This document shows, piece after piece, positions 57,844-64,000 of a stretch of DNA of 64,000 nt (the first letter of the stretch is position 1; every line of letters begins with the position of its first letter). The stretch comes from Bacteroides sp. (GTDB lineage: Bacteria > Bacteroidota > Bacteroidia > Bacteroidales > Bacteroidaceae). The translations under genes and the position numbers were made by a program. Under the pieces are notes generated by a model. The model saw only the letters and a list, made by a program, of their open reading frames with translations. It did not search any database and was not told the DNA's origin. The stretch covers positions 62,001-126,000 of the forward strand of contig NZ_JAQVBV010000001.1 of the NCBI RefSeq assembly GCF_028690125.1, read 5' to 3'.

Positions 57844-58653
57844 ATGAATAAACAGACGGTGAGCAACATAACGACATCGCTAATTATATCAACATATAAT
57901 AGAAGCGACGCATTAGAATTATGCGTTAAAAGCGTGCTACGTCAATCTCTTCTTCCCAATGAAATCATCATTGCCGATGATGGCTCTAAAGAGGATACAA
58001 TAGAACTAATTCATCAATTGGCTGCTACTTCCGTAGTCCCTATTATACATGTCTGGCATGAAGATTTGGGATTCAGGTTAGCATCTATTCGCAATAAAGC
58101 AATAGCGAAAGCATCCAAAAAATATATTATACAAATAGACGGAGACATTATCTTACACAGAGACTTTGTGAAAGACCACGTCCGCTTTGCCAGAAAAGGT
58201 AGTTTTGTAACCGGTAGTCGAGTACTTATCCGAGAAGCTTTGACTAAAAAAATGTTAGCAGAAAGGAATGACATTATTTCCATTAATGATAAAGGAACGA
58301 AAAACACAATCAACGGAATACATTTACCTTGGCTAAGTTCTCTATTGCAACGCTATAGACAACGGGATATATCCTATTCCAGAGGCTGTAATATGGCTTT
58401 TTGGAAAGAAGATTTGCTAAAAATAAACGGATATAACGAAGAGATTACCGGTTGGGGAAGTGAAGATCATGAACTGGTATGCCGACTTATCAATAGTGGA
58501 GTACGTAAACGTACTATCAAGTTCGCGGGTATCGTGTTTCACCTTCACCATGAACTACATGATACGGACAATCTCAACAATAACCGTAATATCATGAATG
58601 AAACGAAAGCCAAGAAATCAACTTGGTGTGACAAAGGAATCATACAAAACTAA
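57844..58653 (+). CDS. Glycosyltransferase family 2 with galactosyltransferase-like C-terminus
   Basis: This 269-residue enzyme has the GT2 N-terminus SLIISTYNRSDALELCVKS, with IIADDGSKEDTIEL and IQIDGDIILHRDF. The second half carries the GT7C-type motif ITGWGSEDHELVCRLINSG that binds the acceptor and metal. It is the first gene of a seven-gene plus-strand operon with very small gaps. Confidence 0.93.
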   Translation: MNKQTVSNITTSLIISTYNRSDALELCVKSVLRQSLLPNEIIIADDGSKEDTIELIHQLAATSVVPIIHVWHEDLGFRLASIRNKAIAKASKKYIIQIDGDIILHRDFVKDHVRFARKGSFVTGSRVLIREALTKKMLAERNDIISINDKGTKNTINGIHLPWLSSLLQRYRQRDISYSRGCNMAFWKEDLLKINGYNEEITGWGSEDHELVCRLINSGVRKRTIKFAGIVFHLHHELHDTDNLNNNRNIMNETKAKKSTWCDKGIIQN

Positions 58654-58655
58654 AT

Positions 58656-59705
58656 ATGAAAAAGGATTTGAATTTTCTGGATCGAAATGAATTTAATTAC
58701 GAGCCATCTAAAGAAGTAGTCGAAGCATTAAGGAATTTCGATATAAATAAGTTGTGTTTTTATACCCGAATCTATGATGAGGGGAAAAAGAGTATACTTT
58801 CAGTTTTCTTATCTGAACTATACGATATCGATGAAACGCAAGTTTTGCTAGGATACGGCGGTGAAGATATATTAAAACAGGCGGTCCATTATTTCCTCAC
58901 GGAAGAGGATGGCAATAAAACCATGCTCATTCCTAAATTTTCCTGGTGGTACTACAAGTCTATCGCTGATGAAGTGAACGGACGCACACTACAATATCCA
59001 CTTTATGAAGAAGGAAATACTTTCAAGTACGATTTTACAGCATTGAGAGAGATGATACAAAAAGAGAATCCGAAGATATTACTCCTTGCCTCTCCTAACA
59101 ACCCTACCGGTAACGGACTTACTCCCGACGAACTGGATGAATTGTTGTCATATGTTCCATCTACAACAACGGTCTTGATTGACGAAGCATACGCCTCGTT
59201 CGTTTCAACCGACACTTCATATATAAAGACTTTGATTGATAAATATCCGAATATGATAACTTCAAGAACTTTGTCGAAGTTCTATGGATTGCCGGGATTA
59301 CGGATGGGATTCGGATTTATGAGCAAGGAATTGAGCCGATTCAGCAAATACAGTAACAAATATCTGGGATATAACCGAATATCTGAAGACATCGCTATCG
59401 CAGCATTAAAATCTGACGCCCACTACCGGGACATCGCCAAATTAATGAATGAAGACCGCATCAGATATGAGAATGAAATAGGTGCGCTCCCAGGATTCAA
59501 GGTGTATAAGTCTGTCGCCAATTTCATTCTGATCAAATATCCGATAGAACTGAAAGGGGCTCTACAAGAAGCGTTTAACGAACAGAGTTATAAAGTGAAA
59601 TTCATGAATGAACCGGATATTAATACTCACTTAAGAATCACATTCGGTCGCCCGGAGCAAAACCGGATAGTTATTGATACGATTAAAAAAATCGCCTCTA
59701 GATGA
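58656..59705 (+). CDS. HisC-like class I/II aminotransferase
   Basis: This 349-residue PLP enzyme of fold type I shows LLASPNNPTGNGLTPDEL, LIDEAYASF and the PLP lysine in SRTLSKFYGLPGLRMGF, all as in histidinol-phosphate aminotransferase. The N-terminus is shorter than HisC, and the context is a glycan operon rather than his genes. It overlaps the LicC-like gene by four bases (ATGA), so it probably makes an amino-alcohol phosphate or amino-sugar precursor for that enzyme; this is inferred. Confidence 0.85.
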   Translation: MKKDLNFLDRNEFNYEPSKEVVEALRNFDINKLCFYTRIYDEGKKSILSVFLSELYDIDETQVLLGYGGEDILKQAVHYFLTEEDGNKTMLIPKFSWWYYKSIADEVNGRTLQYPLYEEGNTFKYDFTALREMIQKENPKILLLASPNNPTGNGLTPDELDELLSYVPSTTTVLIDEAYASFVSTDTSYIKTLIDKYPNMITSRTLSKFYGLPGLRMGFGFMSKELSRFSKYSNKYLGYNRISEDIAIAALKSDAHYRDIAKLMNEDRIRYENEIGALPGFKVYKSVANFILIKYPIELKGALQEAFNEQSYKVKFMNEPDINTHLRITFGRPEQNRIVIDTIKKIASR

Positions 59706-60433
59706 AAGCAGTTATACTAGCCGCAGGAATAGCTTCACGTCTACGTCCGCTGACCAATACCACTCCCAAATGTCTTCTAAAAATAGGAGAACGGTGTTTG
59801 TTGGAACGGGCCTTTAACGCATTGATTCAGAATGGGTTTAATGAGTTCGTAATCGTCACAGGATATAGACAACAACAAATTGTAGACTTTCTGGAGGCGT
59901 ATTATCCGCAACAAAAAATAACCTTTATCTATAATGAACAATATGAATCAACCAATAATATTTATTCGCTATGGCTCACCCGTCCTTATGTGGATAAAAA
60001 AAATGTACTTCTGCTAGACAGTGACATTATTTTTGACCCACAGATTGTGGCCAATCTGCTTGAATCGGACAAAGAGGACATATTAGCCCTCAACCGTCAC
60101 GACTTGGGCATGGAAGAAATCAAAGTCATTGTAGATAATAAACAGAAAGTGAGAGAGATAAGCAAGGTATGTTCCATTACGGAGGCAATTGGCGAATCTA
60201 TCGGCATAGAAAAAATGTCAGCATCATATACCGAAGCTTTATTCTGCGAACTTGAAATTATGATTGAGAAAGAGGGACTTAATAATATCTTTTACGAACG
60301 TGCCTTTGAGAGGTTGATTCCGCAAGGATACAGTTTTTATGTGCTCGACACCACCCAGTTTTTCTCGGCGGAACTGGACACGGTAGAAGATTTTGAGCAA
60401 GCGAAGAAATTAATTCCCGCCGAACTTTACTAA
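59702..60433 (+). CDS. LicC-like nucleotidyltransferase (phosphocholine cytidylyltransferase type)
   Basis: This 243-residue sugar-nucleotidyltransferase fold protein has MKAVILAAGIASRLRPLT and TPKCLLKIGERCLLERAFN for NTP and substrate, plus the LicC-type motif ESTNNIYSLWLTRPYV and LLLDSDIIFD. It likely joins CMP to a phosphorylated amino alcohol (choline, ethanolamine or a novel one). It is followed after 20 bases by a LicD gene, which uses such CDP donors. Confidence 0.87.
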   Translation: MKAVILAAGIASRLRPLTNTTPKCLLKIGERCLLERAFNALIQNGFNEFVIVTGYRQQQIVDFLEAYYPQQKITFIYNEQYESTNNIYSLWLTRPYVDKKNVLLLDSDIIFDPQIVANLLESDKEDILALNRHDLGMEEIKVIVDNKQKVREISKVCSITEAIGESIGIEKMSASYTEALFCELEIMIEKEGLNNIFYERAFERLIPQGYSFYVLDTTQFFSAELDTVEDFEQAKKLIPAELY

Positions 60434-60453
60434 CTTAAAAACGAAATACATTC

Positions 60454-61266
60454 ATGGCCACTTATGACATACGTCCTTTACAACTCCGCATCCTAAAGAT
60501 ATTATTTACTATTGACAAGGTATGCAAAGAACATCATCTGCGCTACTATATTATGGCAGGTACGATGCTGGGAGCTGTCCGCCACAAAGGTTTCATCCCC
60601 TGGGATGATGACTTGGACATCGGAATGCCTCGTAAGGATTATGATCTGCTAATGGCTAATGCCCGTGAATGGTTGCCTGAATCTTATGAAGCTATTTGTG
60701 CAGAAAACGATAAGGAATATCCTTTGCCATTTGCGAAGATTCAGGATGCTGACACTACATTGATAGAGCGTATGCACCTTAAATATTTGGGAGGTATCTA
60801 TCTAGATGTTTTCCCACTGGACGGAGTACCGGAAGATCATTTCAAACAACGGATACATTTTGCGAAGTATGAGTTTTACAAACGTGTATTGTATCTCATC
60901 CACCGTGACCCTTACAAGCATGGTAAAGGTCCGAGTTCGTGGGTGCCCCTATTGTGCAGAAAGTTGTTTACCCCAACCGATGTACAGAAAGCCATCAAAA
61001 TGGTGATGATCCGATATGACTTTGACCAAAGTACTCTTGTCTGCGATTATGACGATGGCATGAAAGGCATCATGCCTAAAGAGATTCTAGGAGCTCCTAC
61101 TCCTATCTCCTTTGAGGGAGAAGAAGTGTGGGGAGTGCAAGAATATGACACTTATCTGACACAAAAATATGGGGACTACATGACTATTCCTAAACAAAGT
61201 GGACAGAGACAACATAACTTCCATTATCTGGACCTGAATAAACCTTATCGTGAATTTCAAGTCTAA
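60454..61266 (+). CDS. LicD family phosphotransferase
   Basis: This 270-residue protein has the LicD hallmark YYIMAGTMLGAVRHKGFIPW followed by DDDLDIGMPRKDYD, and HLKYLGGIYLDVFPLDGVP. LicD proteins transfer phosphocholine or similar groups from CDP donors to sugars. It is next to a LicC-like enzyme in the same operon and so completes an activation-transfer pair. The protein is soluble or peripheral, cytoplasmic face. Confidence 0.92.
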   Translation: MATYDIRPLQLRILKILFTIDKVCKEHHLRYYIMAGTMLGAVRHKGFIPWDDDLDIGMPRKDYDLLMANAREWLPESYEAICAENDKEYPLPFAKIQDADTTLIERMHLKYLGGIYLDVFPLDGVPEDHFKQRIHFAKYEFYKRVLYLIHRDPYKHGKGPSSWVPLLCRKLFTPTDVQKAIKMVMIRYDFDQSTLVCDYDDGMKGIMPKEILGAPTPISFEGEEVWGVQEYDTYLTQKYGDYMTIPKQSGQRQHNFHYLDLNKPYREFQV

Positions 61267-61300
61267 ATAGACGAATAACATAATAAAGATAAGTAACAAG

Positions 61301-62437
61301 ATGAGAATCGGTTTTGACGGAAAACGGGCAGTGCAGAATTATACCGGACTGGGTAATTACAGCCGTTATATTACGGAAATCTTATGCCGTTTCTATCCGG
61401 AAAATAGTTATCTCCTATATGCTCCGAAGAAGCGGGATAATAAGAGATTGGAAAAACTGACTGAACAATTCCGCCAACTAAGCATCATCTACCCCAAAAA
61501 TGCTTTCTGGAAGAAATTGAGTTCTATTTGGCGTATCGGAGGAATCACGAAGCAATTGGAAAAGGAGGAAATCGATTTATTTCACGGTCTCAGCAACGAA
61601 CTTCCTCTAAATATCCATAAAAGCCGGGTAAAAAGTATTGTTACCATACACGACCTGATTTTTCTGAGATTTCCCCAATATTATCACCTCATCGACAGAA
61701 AGATATATACCTATAAGTTTCGCAAAGCTTGCGAGAACTCTGATCGGATTATCGCTATCAGCGAATGTACAAAAAAGGATATTATAGACTATTTCCAAAT
61801 ACCTGCTTCTAAAATAGAAGTCGTATATCAAGGATGTGACCCCATATTTGAACAAACTGCCAGTGAGGAAACAAAAAAAGAGGTACGCCGCAAGTATCAA
61901 TTACCGGAACACTTCATACTGAATGTCGGTAGTATTGAAGAGCGTAAGAATGCTTTATTAGCAGTACAATCATTACCACAATTAGCTCAGAATATCCATC
62001 TTGTAATAATAGGCAGACGTACTCCATACACAGGTAAAATAGAGCAGTTTGTGAATGAACATCATTTAACGGAAAGAGTACATATATTCAGTAATGTGCC
62101 GTTCAAAGACTTACCTGTTTTCTACCAATGTGCCGAAATATTCACCTACCCTTCTTACTTCGAAGGCTTCGGCATACCGATTATCGAAGCGTTACATTCG
62201 GGTATCCCAGTAGTGGCCGCTGCAGGATCATGTCTGGAAGAGGCGGGAGGACCGGATTCTCTTTATGTAAACCCGGAAAGTGTAAAAGAAATCGGAGATG
62301 CATTTAATAAAATATTAAATGACAACAATCTGAAGCAGAAGATGGTGGAGAACGGCAAGCAATTTGTGAAACGATTCTCCGACTGCGAACAAGCGAAATT
62401 AATTATGAACATATACGAAAAAACGTGTAAGCTATGA
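61301..62437 (+). CDS. Glycosyltransferase family 4
   Basis: This 378-residue GT-B fold transferase has MRIGFDGKRAVQNYTGLGNY at the N-terminus, IVTIHDLIFLRFPQYY, then LNVGSIEERKNALLAVQSL. The donor site is FEGFGIPIIEALHSGIPVV. It follows LicD by 34 bases and overlaps the GT25 gene by four bases (ATGA). It resembles mannosyltransferases of the RfaB/GT4 type in LPS loci. Confidence 0.94.
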   Translation: MRIGFDGKRAVQNYTGLGNYSRYITEILCRFYPENSYLLYAPKKRDNKRLEKLTEQFRQLSIIYPKNAFWKKLSSIWRIGGITKQLEKEEIDLFHGLSNELPLNIHKSRVKSIVTIHDLIFLRFPQYYHLIDRKIYTYKFRKACENSDRIIAISECTKKDIIDYFQIPASKIEVVYQGCDPIFEQTASEETKKEVRRKYQLPEHFILNVGSIEERKNALLAVQSLPQLAQNIHLVIIGRRTPYTGKIEQFVNEHHLTERVHIFSNVPFKDLPVFYQCAEIFTYPSYFEGFGIPIIEALHSGIPVVAAAGSCLEEAGGPDSLYVNPESVKEIGDAFNKILNDNNLKQKMVENGKQFVKRFSDCEQAKLIMNIYEKTCKL

Positions 62438-63177
62438 CAAATAAACCTTCCGTTATTACTGAAAAAGTTCTTGTTTTACACGTAAAACAAGGTTACGAGG
62501 AAAGGGCCAAACATATTGAAAAGATGTTGGCGGAACTGAATATTCCATTCGAATATATCTTGGATGGAGACATCAGCGACATAACACCGGAAGTCTTGGT
62601 GAAATATTTTAGAAATGAGGGTAAAGAAAATATGTACGGTTACACAGCCAAAACTTCATGTTGTTACAAACATTTCCTCGCATACGAATATATCCTGAAG
62701 AATAACTTGAAGGGCGCTCTGATATTAGAAGACGATTGTATTTTGGATAAGAATTTCACAAAAATATTCAATCGATGCATGAAAGAATTCGAAAATATGC
62801 CAATCAATAACATTTTCATTTCCTTCGAAAACAGTAGACTGCGATTCGTTCCCCGGAGTCAGAGAGTCAAAGGAAAATATCTATATAAAGGCGACAAAGA
62901 CAGAATGACCGGAGCATACTATATCACCCGCGGAGCAGCAGAACAAGTAATGAATTATATAGCGAAGAACAAATGTGAAAGACCGATAGACCTGTTACAT
63001 TCATTATTGCTAAAGGAAGATAATTTCCCCTATTATTGGTGCCAACCTACCATAGCTGCTCAAGGGAGTTTCACTGGAAAGTTTAATTCCTCTATATCTT
63101 CCAAAAAGGATTTTTGTATATGGGCATCCTGGAAATTCAAGCTAGCATACAAAAAGTTGCTTTATTTCTTAAGATAG
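62434..63177 (+). CDS. Glycosyltransferase family 25
   Basis: This 247-residue protein has the GT25 pattern: VLVLHVKQGYEERAKHIEKM, GYTAKTSCCYKHFLAYEYIL, ALILEDDCILDKNF (catalytic/metal acids), and YITRGAAEQVMNYI. GT25 enzymes add galactose or similar sugars in lipooligosaccharide outer cores, which supports the LOS reading of this locus. Its 3' end overlaps that of the convergent WaaP-type gene by nine bases. Confidence 0.92.
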   Translation: MTNKPSVITEKVLVLHVKQGYEERAKHIEKMLAELNIPFEYILDGDISDITPEVLVKYFRNEGKENMYGYTAKTSCCYKHFLAYEYILKNNLKGALILEDDCILDKNFTKIFNRCMKEFENMPINNIFISFENSRLRFVPRSQRVKGKYLYKGDKDRMTGAYYITRGAAEQVMNYIAKNKCERPIDLLHSLLLKEDNFPYYWCQPTIAAQGSFTGKFNSSISSKKDFCIWASWKFKLAYKKLLYFLR

Positions 63178-64000
63178 AACCTCAGTGGTATATTCGGAAG
63201 AAAAAACATGACGATAGTCATATTGAGAGAAGTAAGTGTCATACATTTGCTTCTCTTTTTTATATAACCAACGAGAGAAAGGAGATGATTTTGCTAATAG
63301 TTTGCGCAACCTGCGAAAGGTTTTAAAACATAGGATGATACTCGGTATATGCTGTCCGTGAATTTTCTTTGCTGTACGACGAAAAATAAAGTCGGCAAAA
63401 AATTTGTCACTATACCATGTAGCACGTTCTTGCATTTTCTTAATATCCCAACCACGTATGGAAGCGTACTCGCCCACAATATAATTCAGTACTTCACGAG
63501 AGTTACATAAGCGACGAAGGTTCTCGGCAACAGTTTCACAATCCACATCCGCCACTAGAGACATTCTGTTCACATCCACCAATGAAAAAGAATATCCATT
63601 TTCAGTCGAATGAATCAATATATTTCCGGGAGAATAATCTAAATGAAGTATCCCTGTACGGTGTAAATCGACTGTATAACGAGCAAAAGCCCTCAATTTC
63701 TCTTCGTTGCCAGCCACAGTGCCACTCATCAAGCCACGCACCGTTTCACCATTATCATAACAGCAAATATAATAACTATTAGTCAAAAGTTTGAAACGAA
63801 ATTGTTCTATCACAGCGACAGGTTCAGGACTACAAAATCCGTGATTAATAATTTCAGTAGAATAAATATAAGAACGGGTCGCCTTTGATTTACGAAAGAA
63901 AGAGTAAACAACACGATTAACGATATGTGGCTGCTTAAAACTCTTAACAACCACATCAACATCACCGATAAGCGTTCTTTTCAAGACATTACGAGCCTCA
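63169..64000 (-). CDS. Lipopolysaccharide core heptose/Kdo kinase-like protein (WaaP/KdkA type), 5' end outside window
   Basis: This kinase-fold protein has the catalytic loop HLDYSPGNILIH (H-x-D-x-x-x-x-N) and the Mg-binding VDVNRM that stands in for DFG, as in WaaP/Kdo kinases. It should phosphorylate a core sugar of the LOS. The frame continues to the window edge (EARNVLKRTLIGD at the border), so the true start lies beyond 64000. It is convergent with GT25 and adds a phosphorylation step to the locus. Confidence 0.9.
   Translation of the reverse strand, partial: EARNVLKRTLIGDVDVVVKSFKQPHIVNRVVYSFFRKSKATRSYIYSTEIINHGFCSPEPVAVIEQFRFKLLTNSYYICCYDNGETVRGLMSGTVAGNEEKLRAFARYTVDLHRTGILHLDYSPGNILIHSTENGYSFSLVDVNRMSLVADVDCETVAENLRRLCNSREVLNYIVGEYASIRGWDIKKMQERATWYSDKFFADFIFRRTAKKIHGQHIPSIILCFKTFRRLRKLLAKSSPFSRWLYKKEKQMYDTYFSQYDYRHVFSSEYTTEVLS

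Noticed and set aside
36239..64000. Capsule locus with UpxY/UpxZ control and an invertible promoter
   Set aside because: No UpxY/UpxZ, flippase or polymerase was recognised and no invertible promoter repeats were found; GT25 and WaaP genes favour LOS.
1..64000. tRNA, rRNA or CRISPR array
   Set aside because: No regularly spaced identical repeats with unique spacers and no cloverleaf or rRNA-like sequence was recognised by reading.

Overview
The window looks like a chromosomal segment of a gut Bacteroides (thetaiotaomicron/ovatus-like). The evidence is the Bacteroidetes-type promoters (TTTG about 19 bp upstream of TAnnTTTG), the typical Bacteroides proteins (DUF5723 porin-like protein, secreted GH36, HU-like DNA-binding protein, VirE/DUF3874 protein), the AT-rich intergenic DNA and the rimP-nusA-infB-cvpA-suf gene order. 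No rRNA, tRNA or CRISPR array was recognised.

Region 1 (1-8.4 kb): a broken DUF5723 outer-membrane protein gene with an in-frame stop codon, rnhB, a membrane pyrophosphatase (hppA), a collapsed pseudogene, a secreted GH36 alpha-galactosidase and a YbjQ-type protein. Region 2 (8.4-19.7 kb, minus strand): one long housekeeping run, rimP-nusA-infB-cvpA-sufB-sufC-sufD-sufS. Translation/transcription factors are joined to Fe-S cluster assembly, and a GxxExxY cassette with 33-bp terminal inverted repeats sits between sufC and sufD. Region 3 (19.7-26.7 kb): small or accessory genes (a single-chain nucleotidyltransferase-HEPN protein, a YgjP-like metallopeptidase, an ECF sigma factor with a membrane partner) followed by argB and speA. 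Region 4 (26.7-36.2 kb): an operon of a Sel1-repeat protein, a divergent Hsp90-type ATPase and a TPR-like protein; then aroK, a nitroreductase, an RNase HI with a viroplasmin domain and an MsbA-like ABC exporter.

Region 5 (36.2-64 kb): a large surface-glycan locus, probably lipooligosaccharide rather than capsule. This is suggested by the MsbA-like exporter, the GT25 and WaaP-type genes, and the absence of a flippase, polymerase or UpxY/UpxZ regulators. It opens with a DUF6492 protein, a VirE-like gene whose 5' part is a mosaic of IS remnants, and an HU-like protein. It then holds about ten glycosyltransferases, two DegT-fold proteins, WbqC, an epimerase, an acyltransferase, an MBOAT/SGNH O-acetylation pair, and a set (HisC-like, LicC-like, LicD) that should attach a phospho-amino-alcohol. 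A decayed duplicate of the MBOAT...GT4 segment survives near 54.9 kb.

The intergenic DNA carries several repeat families: CGGAT repeats with a 9-bp period at several loci, 21/22-bp degenerate tandem repeats forming long palindromes at two loci, heptamer repeats between nusA and infB, and a MITE-like element. The most interesting candidates are the Hsp90/TPR/Sel1 operon and the GxxExxY inverted-repeat cassette.
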